IMG/VR virus record: IMGVR_UViG_3300025466_000041
Span: 1-57,793 of that record
From: a virus
DNA: 57,793 bases
Reading direction: 5' to 3' (one strand)
Each line of letters opens with the position of its first letter. Within the stretch, counting starts at the first letter, position 1. The notes below the pieces were generated by a model, which made no database searches, was not told the DNA's origin, and saw only the letters and a program-made list of their open reading frames with translations. The position numbers were made by a program, and so were the translations under genes. Of this stretch, positions 1 to 7,476 are shown in pieces.

Positions 1-2302
1 TTAAGATTGTTTTCTGTTCTTCGGCTGATTGTTTAACCGTATCAATTTGTGTTAACCCAAGAGATTCTGCAATTTTAGCAGCTTCTTCCGAGGCTGAAAC
101 AACTTTTTGTTTACTTTCTGTTTCTAATCTAGCCTTATATTCGTCTAGATTGTTTAATACGTTAATTGTAGTTTGATGATAATCAATTGCTCGTTGATTT
201 TTTGCTTTTTCTTTTTCAAGTTCGTCTAGATCATATTGTTCACTTTCAGTAAGTTGTCTTTTAGATCCTAGAGATTTTATATCTGCAATTTTTTGTTCAG
301 TTTCCTGCGCATCTGTTGTCCAACGAGCTAGTTGTTTTTTTGATCCTTCAAGTCCTTTAGCAATTTCTTCTTGAGTTGCATCTGCCCAGTCTGCTGTTTG
401 AAACTTTTCACTCTTTGTCATAGGTGCAGCCGCGGCTGCGCCAGTTGTTGGACCACTTGCACTACTGATAGTAGTTTTAACTAGATTAGAAATTTCAGAT
501 ACATTAACGCCACCGCCTTTTTGTGAATCAGCCATAGCTGTTGCGGCAGCTGTTAAACCATCAACCTTCATGTTTTGCATCAAGGTCTGCATCTTTTCAT
601 CTGGTACTATATGCTCTTTTCCAGCCTCGCCAATAATAGCTAGTTCGGGTTTATTTACAGTTCCACCTTCAGCCATTTTTTTGACGTTGTTCATAACGTC
701 TGCTGTCTTGTCTAATGCAGGTAGTAATATTTTACCTGTTGCAAACCCTGCACTTTCACCAACAGTAGCCGCAGCATTTTCTAATGGGCTACCTGATTTT
801 GAATCTTTTGCGGCACCAATAACTCCATCTTTGCCGGCATTAGGTCCAGAAAATCCCTCTTTACCTCTTTGGTAACCTTCTCCTACTTCTTTTTCTAAAG
901 TTTTACTAACAGTAGTTACATTACCTGATTTATCTTTAACTTGAGAGTTTAATAATCCATCATTAAATTTCTGTAATGCTGGACCTACATCTTTATTAAT
1001 AGGAACAACAACCTTATTCATAAACGCACTATTAACATCATCAGCTCGTGCGCCTAATTTAACAAGTGCTTCGGTGCTTTCACTTCCTGGCTTTTTATCT
1101 GTTTGTTCTGCTTTGGCTTGTTTTAATGCTTCTTCGTGTACTATACGACGTTTTTCAGCTTCGTCTTTAATGCCATCTAGTTTGCCTTCTTTCTCCATTT
1201 GCTTCATAAGAGCTGTTTCACTCTTATAAATGCCAGCATTAGCTGTCATACTGGCTTTCATTGTTTCGCCAGCGGCGGTATTACTAGAATAAACAGCAAG
1301 ACTTAATTTATTAACATCATTTTGATTTTTCATCATCTCCGCAGATGCTTGCTTACTGTATTCAGTAGCAGCTTTGGCATTGCCTTCTGCGGTAGCACGA
1401 GCTTGTGCCATTGTAGCTTGTGCTTCTCTGCCACTGATAGCTACTTGGTTAGCAGCTTCTTCACTTTGCACAGTACCTGTGGCAAAGACTTCTTTAAACA
1501 TTTGTCCTTGTCCACGGAGATTAGCTTCGTTATATTGTGTTAGGTAATTATTACGAATTGCAGCTGCTTCTTCTTCGCTTTTACCCATTGTAAGAATACG
1601 CAACTTAGCTTCCACTTGCATGTCAGCTTGTGCTTTCTTTAAACTTTCTTCTTGTTCAGCACGTGACTTACCAGTCAACTTGCTCATCAAATCCATTTCA
1701 GTAGCTAGTTCTGTGGCTGCTTTGATAGCACGTTTCTTACTAGCTTCGTCATTCATGTTCACAGTCTGTTGCTGTGTTAACGTGATTGCCAAGACATCAT
1801 TAATATCTCGACTGGTCATACCCATCATGCGCAAGTCATCTGTGACTCCGCTGTCAGCCATTTCTTTACTTAACTTAGCAAAATTTTCTGCGCCTTTAGC
1901 AGCACTTCCGCCTAAACCGTTAAAGTTGCCTGAGTTGTTTTTAATGACTTGGCCAAACTCTGCTATATCTAATCGTGCGCCTGCAGCTGCAGCTGTCATG
2001 CCAACTATATCGTTATTAAAGTTTGCACCACTAGCACTAAGTTCTCGCCATGTGCCTAGACTAGGTTCAATTACACCTTTTAAATTATTGTATGCTTTGC
2101 CGGCTGCATCCATGCCTGCACCAACAGCTTTACTTGCGGCACTTAGAGGATTAAAACTGTCAATAACATCTTTTGTAGCCGCGCCGAATCCTGCTCCGGC
2201 TGCATTACCAGCCGTACTACTTGGTGCGCTGTTGCCTTTACCGATGCCAGATTCTTTAAGAGCTTGCTTAAACGCTTCGACGGTGTCTTTATCTGCGGCC
2301 AT
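1..2302 (-). CDS. Tail tape-measure-like protein, 3' end outside window
   Basis: Open minus-strand frame from the ATG at 2302 to the left edge, 767 codons without a stop. The predicted protein is rich in Ala, Lys, Glu and Gln, with long charged helical stretches typical of coiled coils. Around residues 540-565 it carries EGGTVNKPELAIIGEAGKEH followed by IVPDEKM, which matches the motif 'GEAGPE-x-VIP' common in phage tape-measure proteins. Such proteins set tail length and are ejected with the DNA. The start is supported by AGGA a few bases upstream and by a TATAAATA late-promoter box 24 bases upstream. Its neighbours are a hydrophobic protein and, divergently, the gp26-like gene, again a tail-assembly setting. 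In T4 this role belongs to gp29; direct homology to gp29 is not shown here. Another large helical virion protein is the main alternative. Confidence 0.6.
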   Translation of the reverse strand, partial: MAADKDTVEAFKQALKESGIGKGNSAPSSTAGNAAGAGFGAATKDVIDSFNPLSAASKAVGAGMDAAGKAYNNLKGVIEPSLGTWRELSASGANFNNDIVGMTAAAAGARLDIAEFGQVIKNNSGNFNGLGGSAAKGAENFAKLSKEMADSGVTDDLRMMGMTSRDINDVLAITLTQQQTVNMNDEASKKRAIKAATELATEMDLMSKLTGKSRAEQEESLKKAQADMQVEAKLRILTMGKSEEEAAAIRNNYLTQYNEANLRGQGQMFKEVFATGTVQSEEAANQVAISGREAQATMAQARATAEGNAKAATEYSKQASAEMMKNQNDVNKLSLAVYSSNTAAGETMKASMTANAGIYKSETALMKQMEKEGKLDGIKDEAEKRRIVHEEALKQAKAEQTDKKPGSESTEALVKLGARADDVNSAFMNKVVVPINKDVGPALQKFNDGLLNSQVKDKSGNVTTVSKTLEKEVGEGYQRGKEGFSGPNAGKDGVIGAAKDSKSGSPLENAAATVGESAGFATGKILLPALDKTADVMNNVKKMAEGGTVNKPELAIIGEAGKEHIVPDEKMQTLMQNMKVDGLTAAATAMADSQKGGGVNVSEISNLVKTTISSASGPTTGAAAAAPMTKSEKFQTADWADATQEEIAKGLEGSKKQLARWTTDAQETEQKIADIKSLGSKRQLTESEQYDLDELEKEKAKNQRAIDYHQTTINVLNNLDEYKARLETESKQKVVSASEEAAKIAESLGLTQIDTVKQSAEEQKTIL

Positions 2303-2325
2303 AAAAAAATCCTAGAAATATAGTG

Positions 2326-2333
2326 TATTTATA
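2326..2333 (-). promoter_or_regulatory. T4-type late promoter box TATAAATA
   Basis: The minus strand reads TATAAATA, ending 24 bases before the ATG at 2302. This is the exact T4 late -10 consensus recognised by gp55-RNA polymerase. It lies in the only gap between this gene and the upstream gene, and its distance to the start matches the other late boxes in the window. Confidence 0.75.
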
Positions 2334-2359
2334 GGATTGAATAACAGCGTATATAACTG

Positions 2360-3385
2360 TTATTTAGATTTGGATTGTAGTGCTAGTACTTTTTGTACAT
2401 TAGGATCTTCAGGATGCAGTTCTAAATAGTTCTTAACAAAAGGACGCATCATGGCATAATCGTCTAAGTTGCCGTCTTTATCAGTAACACGAATTCCGTT
2501 AATCATAATAGCATTTTTATCAGAATCTAAAGGTGCTAGGTTTCTTGCTTGTGTTGCTTTTTCATCGTCAGCAGCTGCCGCAGGATTGATTCTTTGTTTT
2601 TCTTTCTTGGCAGCTGTGTAAAAATCAACACCTTTATCTTTGAAGAACGCATTTATTACTGGAATTTCACTCAAATACTGACGTAGTATATTCCAACTAG
2701 CATCTGGTACTGAACCAATAGTTACTAGTGTTTTGAAAAAGTGATCCGACATCCATTGTTCAAATGTTTTAGACATTAAGAACGCTTGTAAAGCCGTAAA
2801 CACAGCTTGTTCAACTACTAGACCTGTAATTGTTGCAGCGGCTGCACCTCCGCCAGTAAACACAGTTACACCTAATGTTAATACCGCCAGTATTAAACGA
2901 ATTAAAAATGCTACTAGTTTAGCTGTACCTAAAGTTGTTGCTAACCATGGACCCATGAATTGAATAACCCACAGTCCCCAGTAGGCTTCGTGTGCTTCTT
3001 TATACTGTTCAGCGTTTAATTCACCTGCATTATACTTATCTTCAAGTATAGAAAAATTGCTGTACAACTTGTAACTGATAGCAAACGCACCTAGTACACG
3101 CAACACATAGCTAATATTACCTACTTTCATAGCAAATGCTTCTTGCGATGCGGCCTTGCTAGCTTTAGCTGTACCAGATGTAATGTCAGCCAGTGCTTTA
3201 CCAGCAGCTGGACTTAGATTTGGAAATTGCTTTTTAGCAATTGCCGCTAGATTTTTAACAGCCCCAGCATCATAACTGGCTTGTTTAGCTGCGGCTCCTG
3301 CATTACCGGCACCGAACCAGTTCATTGGATTCAAACTGAATTCGTCTAGTTGAGGATCTTTTGAAATTACTTCATAAACTTTCAT
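2360..3385 (-). CDS. Hydrophobic virion-associated protein of unknown function
   Basis: 341 residues, not recognised as a named family. The N terminus MKVYEVISKDPQLDEF is followed by an Ala-rich region. Hydrophobic segments lie near residues 90-110 and 130-205, the latter long enough for two or three membrane passes with a Gly/Ala-rich turn (TGGGAAAATITG). The C-terminal third is charged and soluble. Lying just upstream of the tape-measure-like gene on the same strand, it may be a tail or ejected protein. The N terminus loosely resembles the head-targeting propeptides of T4 internal proteins (short MK-x-Y-x-E start, then an L-x-E triplet where the gp21 protease would cut, here L13-D-E15). That is inference. 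No clear late box was found upstream. Confidence 0.6.
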   Translation of the reverse strand: MKVYEVISKDPQLDEFSLNPMNWFGAGNAGAAAKQASYDAGAVKNLAAIAKKQFPNLSPAAGKALADITSGTAKASKAASQEAFAMKVGNISYVLRVLGAFAISYKLYSNFSILEDKYNAGELNAEQYKEAHEAYWGLWVIQFMGPWLATTLGTAKLVAFLIRLILAVLTLGVTVFTGGGAAAATITGLVVEQAVFTALQAFLMSKTFEQWMSDHFFKTLVTIGSVPDASWNILRQYLSEIPVINAFFKDKGVDFYTAAKKEKQRINPAAAADDEKATQARNLAPLDSDKNAIMINGIRVTDKDGNLDDYAMMRPFVKNYLELHPEDPNVQKVLALQSKSK

Positions 3386-3441
3386 AATTTGTATTTACCA
3401 AATAAACCTAGCCAATACGAAAATAACCCAAAAAGTGCGTA

Positions 3442-3449
3442 TATAAATA
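3442..3449 (+). promoter_or_regulatory. T4-type late promoter box TATAAATA
   Basis: Exact TATAAATA on the plus strand, ending 27 bases before the ATG at 3476, with a TTGGAG ribosome-binding site in between. It sits in the 90-base divergent gap between the hydrophobic protein gene and the gp26-like gene, and should drive the gp26-like unit late in infection. Confidence 0.8.
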
Positions 3450-3475
3450 CATGACAATATTTTGGAGTTATTACA

Positions 3476-4303
3476 ATGGCCGTTAATCCGTTACAAAAGT
3501 ACTTTAGACAACCTAAGATCTATATCAAGTTCCCCAGCGGAGGTATCTTTAACAAGCCCGGTACTATCCAAGGCGATGTTACCAATACACCAGTATATGG
3601 TATGACGGGCATGGATGAAATCATTGTTAAAACTCCAGATGCATTGTTGTCTGGCGAAAGCACAGCACAAGTTTTAACCAGCTGTTGCCCGGCTATCAAA
3701 GATCCTTGGGAATTGTGTATACTGGATCTAGTTATTTTATTGGCAGCTATTCGTATTGCTACCTATGGCAACTCCATGACCGTGGGACACAAGTGCAATA
3801 ATTGCGGATCTGAAAATGACTATGACATCGATCTAAACAAAGTTGTGGAATTTTACATGGCCTGTCAGTATGACGGTAAAATTGTCACAGACGATCTGAC
3901 CATTAATCTACGTCCATTAACATATAAGCAAAGCACTGAGTTTAATCTTAAAAACTTTAGACTACAACAACGTCTTGCTCAAGCAGAAGTCATGGACAAC
4001 ACTCCAGAAAGACAAGAAGTAGTTAACAGTTTATTCAAAGAATTAGCCGATATCCAAACTGAAATTTATCGTGCTACTATTGAAAGTGTTGATACTGGTC
4101 AGCAAGTAGTTACCGAAACTCCCTTTATCATGGAATGGTTGGACAACTGCGACAAGAGTGTGTTTGATGCTATCAAAGCTAGAAATCAAAAAAATAATGA
4201 TGCTTGGGCCATGCCTCGATTCCCAGTTAAATGCGACAACTGTGGCCAAGAAGCCAATCTTGCTGTAGACCTTGATCAGTCAAATTTTTTCGTACAAGCC
4301 TAA
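3476..4303 (+). CDS. 26: gp26-like baseplate hub / tail assembly protein
   Basis: 275 residues, resembling the T4 gp26 baseplate family in the marine T4-like form. The N-terminal half carries KIYIKFPSGG and MTGMDEIIVKTPDALLSG. A zinc-ribbon-like pair of CxxC motifs follows: HKCNNCGSE near residue 105 and VKCDNCGQEA near residue 250. In T4, gp26 and gp51 are needed to assemble the baseplate hub. The start has a TTGGAG site and a late promoter. The last codons run over a TTTTTTC heptamer at 4285-4291, followed by a strong stem, which would send some ribosomes into the -1 frame (next entries). The gene therefore probably makes two products: a 275-residue protein and a fusion of about 349 residues. 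Confidence 0.75.
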   Translation: MAVNPLQKYFRQPKIYIKFPSGGIFNKPGTIQGDVTNTPVYGMTGMDEIIVKTPDALLSGESTAQVLTSCCPAIKDPWELCILDLVILLAAIRIATYGNSMTVGHKCNNCGSENDYDIDLNKVVEFYMACQYDGKIVTDDLTINLRPLTYKQSTEFNLKNFRLQQRLAQAEVMDNTPERQEVVNSLFKELADIQTEIYRATIESVDTGQQVVTETPFIMEWLDNCDKSVFDAIKARNQKNNDAWAMPRFPVKCDNCGQEANLAVDLDQSNFFVQA

Positions 4304-4346
4304 TTAGTCTTCCACCAGACGAAATTCAAGCACATCTAGTTAGGCT
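4285..4346 (+). promoter_or_regulatory. Candidate programmed -1 ribosomal frameshift signal
   Basis: The slippery heptamer T TTT TTC occupies 4285-4291, in register with the gp26 frame (codons TTT TTC). After a 5-base spacer (4292-4296) an 11-base-pair stem can form between AGCCTAATTAG (4297-4307) and CTAGTTAGGCT (4336-4346), with a single G-U wobble and a 28-base loop. Slippery site, spacer of 5-9 bases and a stable stem are the known elements of -1 frameshifting. The -1 frame then stays open to 4524 and encodes a plausible conserved domain, while the zero-frame stop lies only 10 bases after the heptamer. Confidence 0.75.
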
Positions 4347-4524
4347 AGACAATCAGATCCAGGGCTTTAAAGAAGAACTTTTTAGAATATCCTGGTATAT
4401 GCGTGGTGGTGTTAGTGTAGAAGATCTACTTCATATCTACACATTCTCAGATCGTGAATTGATCTATAATATTATCAAAGAGAATATCGAAGTAACTAAA
4501 GAAACACGTATGCCATTGTTATAA
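4291..4524 (+). CDS. gp51-like C-terminal domain reached by -1 frameshift
   Basis: A 77-codon open frame in -1 relative to the gp26-like gene, ending in TAA at 4522-4524. It reads through LISLPPDEIQAHLVRLDNQI and ISWYMRGGVSVEDLL and ends in EVTKETRMPLL. From memory this resembles the short protein that follows gp26 in marine T4-like phages (gp51 position). The frame is open only from 4276, and its first ATG is at 4399, inside the conserved YMRGG stretch. No ATG, GTG or TTG precedes the conserved part, so independent initiation would lose half the domain. Expression as a gp26 fusion of about 349 residues is the simplest reading, analogous to the G/GT tail chaperones of lambda. Equivalence to T4 gp51 is by position only. 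Confidence 0.7.
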   Translation, partial: RTSLISLPPDEIQAHLVRLDNQIQGFKEELFRISWYMRGGVSVEDLLHIYTFSDRELIYNIIKENIEVTKETRMPLL

Positions 4525-4833
4525 GAAGAACTAGCGTTCTTCTGTTCTTCGCTTCAGCTCGAACTTTTATTAGTCTATCAAGAAGTAGTTAATGATTTAT
4601 TAAACGCGAAGCGTTAAGATATTATCCAGATTGTTCAGTCACACTTTGCCCTAGCGGGCAAAGTTGTTTTGACATTATCCGAGTTGCACAATATCACCTT
4701 AGCGTTACTGCATTACAGTGGCGGTCATCCGGTACCACGAGCAGAGTCTTTATATGACGGCGGGCTTAACAAATACGCTAACACTTGTTAAACCGTGGGG
4801 CTACTACCCCTCTTTTAGCCTTGTTACTTCCCC
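4524..4833. other. Convergent intergenic region with several hairpins
   Basis: No gene is visible in these 310 bases between the convergent 3' ends of the gp26/51 unit and the minus-strand ORF at 4834-4953. It holds inverted repeats: AGAAGAAC/GTTCTTCT with loop TAGC (4524-4543), AACGC/GCGTT with loop GAA (4603-4615), ACTTTGCCC/GGGCAAAGT with loop TAGC (4643-4664), TTAACAA/TTGTTAA (4766-4791), and GGGG/CCCC followed by TCTTTT (4797-4816). The likely role is termination of converging transcripts. No tRNA cloverleaf was found on either strand. Confidence 0.6.
4643..4670 (+). terminator. Rho-independent-like terminator after the gp26/51 unit
   Basis: A perfect 9-base-pair stem ACTTTGCCC/GGGCAAAGT with loop TAGC is followed by TGTTTT on the plus strand. 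It lies 119 bases past the -1 frame stop and is the strongest hairpin in the convergent gap. Confidence 0.6.
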
Positions 4834-4953
4834 TTATAAATCAAACTGGTTATGGCATATCCAATCGTCGTCCTGTAAAGGATAGTGATTTATAACTCTG
4901 TCACCAAGCAGAACTACCTTGCCGTCACACAACAGAACGGATTCAGGGCACAA
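4834..4953 (-). CDS. Possible small ORF with TTG start, unknown function
   Basis: The minus-strand frame ending in TAA at 4834-4836 is open back to 4992 and reads SVLLCDGKVVLLGDRVINHY, then PLQDDDWICHNQFDL. This composition looks like real protein, not random translation. There is no ATG. The best start is the TTG at 4953, with AGG 8 bases upstream, giving 39 residues. It follows the GIY-YIG gene directly (stop at 5001) on the same strand and may be a co-transcribed small gene or the remnant of a longer one. Function unknown; existence moderately likely. Confidence 0.4.
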   Translation of the reverse strand: MCPESVLLCDGKVVLLGDRVINHYPLQDDDWICHNQFDL

Positions 4954-5000
4954 TGTCAACGCCTGTGCTGGCTTATTTGGTGATTTAGTAGCCTAAAGTA

Positions 5001-5426
5001 TTATGATTTGAGTATGTGTGAACCGTGTACACGCACGGAAATTTGACCATTATAATAGTCTTTTGATTCCAGCACACGACGGCTGAACTGTTCACGAGCC
5101 TCTATATATGACGTTTCTGCTTTGGATTTACAGTAAAACAGTATTTCCCTGCGAAAGTTTTCTTGACCTAACTGCGCAATATCCTTGAGTAATTCATCCG
5201 ACGACCCATAATAGGTCTGCCAATCACTGTTAATTTTACTGCGGATTTTCTTTTTTTTCTTAGTGCCGTTTTTTAATTTTACTGTTCGATAAGTAGTTTT
5301 AGAAAATTTTGCTAGTTTTTTGCCTATGTACATACGCCCTGTAATTGTGTTTGTTATAAGATATACAAACCCAACACAATCTTCGGGAAGTTCTTCTACA
5401 ATTTCATTGTTATAGTACCAAGACAT
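5001..5426 (-). CDS. GIY-YIG family endonuclease, short form
   Basis: 141 residues. The catalytic module begins at GFVYLITNTITGRMYIGKK (residues 19-37), the GIY and YIG elements, followed by a lysine-rich insert and SDWQTYYGSSDELLKD, a motif shared with the short GIY-YIG proteins of T4-like phages (Seg-like). The C terminus DYYNGQISVRVH is also typical. It cuts DNA, but with no evident DNA-binding repeat domain it may be a resident nuclease and not an active homing enzyme. The start lies 3 bases after the TAG of the upstream gene, with no Shine-Dalgarno sequence, so translation is probably coupled. A perfect 14-base palindrome (5427-5440) covers that junction. Confidence 0.75.
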   Translation of the reverse strand: MSWYYNNEIVEELPEDCVGFVYLITNTITGRMYIGKKLAKFSKTTYRTVKLKNGTKKKKKIRSKINSDWQTYYGSSDELLKDIAQLGQENFRREILFYCKSKAETSYIEAREQFSRRVLESKDYYNGQISVRVHGSHILKS

Positions 5427-5429
5427 ACA

Positions 5430-5708
5430 CTAATTAGTGTCATCTGTCTCCGTACCCTGTGCCTTTTGATTTGCCTTACGTTCTGCTTTTGCCCTATCTA
5501 ACCATACGCGATACTGTTGTACATGCGTACGGCGTTCTTTGGCTATAATTCTAATCTGCGCTAGCCAGTAGCGCATACGTTCGCCTGAACTACGTGTGCC
5601 TTTGTTGATCCATTCTTGATTTTCTTTAAAATACTCGCGAAAAGCCGCCATGAGTTTTTCATGCGACTCTTCGTTTTGATAGGGACTTGGATCAACGTGC
5701 TTACTCAT
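5430..5708 (-). CDS. Small conserved phage protein, unknown function
   Basis: 92 residues, hydrophilic and predicted helical, with the basic stretch RYWLAQIRIIAKERRTHVQQ (residues 47-66) and a Lys/Arg-rich tail. No enzyme motif. It overlaps the 3' end of gp46 by 8 bases (start inside AATGAGTAA), so it is translated as part of the 47-46 unit. The basic helices would suit nucleic-acid or protein binding in the recombination complex, but this is only inference from position. Confidence 0.7.
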   Translation of the reverse strand: MSKHVDPSPYQNEESHEKLMAAFREYFKENQEWINKGTRSSGERMRYWLAQIRIIAKERRTHVQQYRVWLDRAKAERKANQKAQGTETDDTN

Positions 5709-7476
5709 TAATTTCTAAATCGTTAGCATAGCTAGTATAGCCGTTTTCTTTGATAACTTTTAACACATTGTTAACACGGCCGATTAGTTCGTCCTTGTGA
5801 CTAATTAAGAAAATATTCTTCTTGCGTTCACGACCCATTTTCTTTAGTACAGCCAATGCGCCTTCAACACCTGCAGCATCAAGCCCGTTGTCAATAAGCT
5901 CGTCAACAAACAACAAGTTGATAGGTTGATATAAACTTTCCCAAACATCTCTAAACGACCATGACAAACCAAGGATAAGTCTATTCCGCTCACCTCGACT
6001 TAGATTATCAAAATCTAAATCTTGCCCTAGCTGGGTGATCTCAACGGTTAAGTCATTTTGGAATAACACAGTATGAGGCAATCCCATCTTATCAAGATAA
6101 TAAGTTAGACGATTGTTCAAATATGCTAGGTTTTGATCTATAATCTTTTTACGGATAAAGGAATCCTTGCTAGTCAACAATTTTAATAAGAACTCTTGAT
6201 GATCCTTTAAGCTGGTTAAAGTATTAACATTGTCCCAGGTGATTTCCTGCATGGCAGTGTCAGTGAGTTCGTCAATCTGTTCCTGATAAGGATCTGTGTC
6301 ATTGCTTTTTTGTATCAGTTGATTTTCAAGAGTCTTCAAGTTGTTCTGATGTTTAAGCGCCTGCTCATAACTGTCGTAGTAGGTAATAGGCTTGGCTGGA
6401 ACCTCACCAATAGAAGTAATTTCTGCTGTAATTTTTTCCAGGTCCTTTGATACTTTAGTAAAGTAAATGACCGCCTCGTCCAGATGCTTCTGAGCTAGAG
6501 CTGTCATTTCTTCATGCTTATGATCATGTAGCTGTTGTTCACAAGCGTGACAGGTCTTACTTGCCAATAAGGCGAGTTCGCGTTCATACTTCGTAACGCT
6601 TCGCTCCGCTTGCGCTATCGCGCTATCTAACGTAGCACGTTCCTTATTTAAACTTCGCAGCTTCGCTGTTTTTTCATCGAACTCTTTGAGCTCGCTGTGC
6701 TTCGCAAGCTCAGCTTCAATATCTACACTTTCCAACTCTACTATGCTACGTCCTATCTTTTCAAGTTCGTTAGCATGTTGCGTATTCCAAGCTGTTTGTC
6801 TAGTTAACAAACTATCAATACTAATTTGTATTTTATCATTAGATTTCTTGGCAGCTTCGATATTTGCAGACTCTTGTGTAATAGCATCCTTAGTTTGCTT
6901 AACTAGCTCTTTAAGCGTTTCTGCTTTTTCGCTAAGAATAGTAATACCCAACAACTGTTCAATAATAACACGTTGGTCATTGGCCCGCATTGATAAAAAC
7001 GGTTCTGTATAAGTGTTTAACGCAACAATATGCTTGAACATGTCGTGGCTCATGCCAAAAAGTTCATCGATGTCTTTTTGTGTTTCACGTTGATCGCCTT
7101 GGCTATCATCGGATTCTTCGCCTTCTTGTTCTTGGTCGTTAACAAAGAACTTCATAACACTGGGTTTACGTCCACGTTCAATTCGATAATCTGTTCCGTC
7201 TTTTTCAAACGTCAAAGTCACTAACATATTTTTGTTGTTAATTTTGTTAATAAGATTGTCTTTTTTAATGTTAGTAAGTGCGTTACCAAATAAAGCAAAA
7301 CTAAGAGCGTTTACAATGGTAGTTTTACCTGTACCATTACGACTGCCGTTATCATCACCGCCTTGGTCTAAGTTTTCACCTAGCACAAGTGTTAAGTTTT
7401 CCTTTCCGAAGTTTACAGCTTGGGTTTGATTACCCACGCTCATAAAGTTTTTAACGGTTAATTCTTTTATTTTCAT
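5701..7476 (-). CDS. 46: gp46 recombination endonuclease subunit, Rad50/SbcC-like
   Basis: 591 residues, close to T4 gp46 length. The Walker A P-loop (GSRNGTGKTT, residues 44-53) follows the N-terminal beta strands MKIKELTVKNFMSVG. A long coiled coil runs from about residue 150 to 470 and is broken near residue 309 by the zinc-hook motif CHACEQQ. The ABC signature LSRGERNRL and Walker B NLLFVDELID close the C-terminal half-domain. With gp47 it forms the ATP-dependent nuclease that resects DNA ends for recombination-dependent replication. It overlaps gp47 by an ATGA junction. The DNA coding for the coiled coil (about 6590-6710) is locally richer in GC and contains three copies of GCTTCGC. Confidence 0.95.
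   Translation of the reverse strand: MKIKELTVKNFMSVGNQTQAVNFGKENLTLVLGENLDQGGDDNGSRNGTGKTTIVNALSFALFGNALTNIKKDNLINKINNKNMLVTLTFEKDGTDYRIERGRKPSVMKFFVNDQEQEGEESDDSQGDQRETQKDIDELFGMSHDMFKHIVALNTYTEPFLSMRANDQRVIIEQLLGITILSEKAETLKELVKQTKDAITQESANIEAAKKSNDKIQISIDSLLTRQTAWNTQHANELEKIGRSIVELESVDIEAELAKHSELKEFDEKTAKLRSLNKERATLDSAIAQAERSVTKYERELALLASKTCHACEQQLHDHKHEEMTALAQKHLDEAVIYFTKVSKDLEKITAEITSIGEVPAKPITYYDSYEQALKHQNNLKTLENQLIQKSNDTDPYQEQIDELTDTAMQEITWDNVNTLTSLKDHQEFLLKLLTSKDSFIRKKIIDQNLAYLNNRLTYYLDKMGLPHTVLFQNDLTVEITQLGQDLDFDNLSRGERNRLILGLSWSFRDVWESLYQPINLLFVDELIDNGLDAAGVEGALAVLKKMGRERKKNIFLISHKDELIGRVNNVLKVIKENGYTSYANDLEINE

Noticed and set aside
570-2315. Plus-strand open frames opposite the tape-measure-like gene
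   Set aside because: The minus strand is open over the whole 2.3 kb with a ribosome-binding site, late promoter and tape-measure motif. The plus-strand frames are its shadows.
4834-4898. Inverted repeat TTATAAATCA/TGATTTATAA as a terminator
   Set aside because: The arms are about 45 bases apart and lie within the candidate small ORF, so a simple terminator is unlikely.
4525-5000. Possible tRNA or structured RNA gene
   Set aside because: I searched both strands for a T-loop, anticodon stem and CCA end and found no cloverleaf. A GTTCGAGC on the minus strand has no matching stems. The hairpins fit terminators better.
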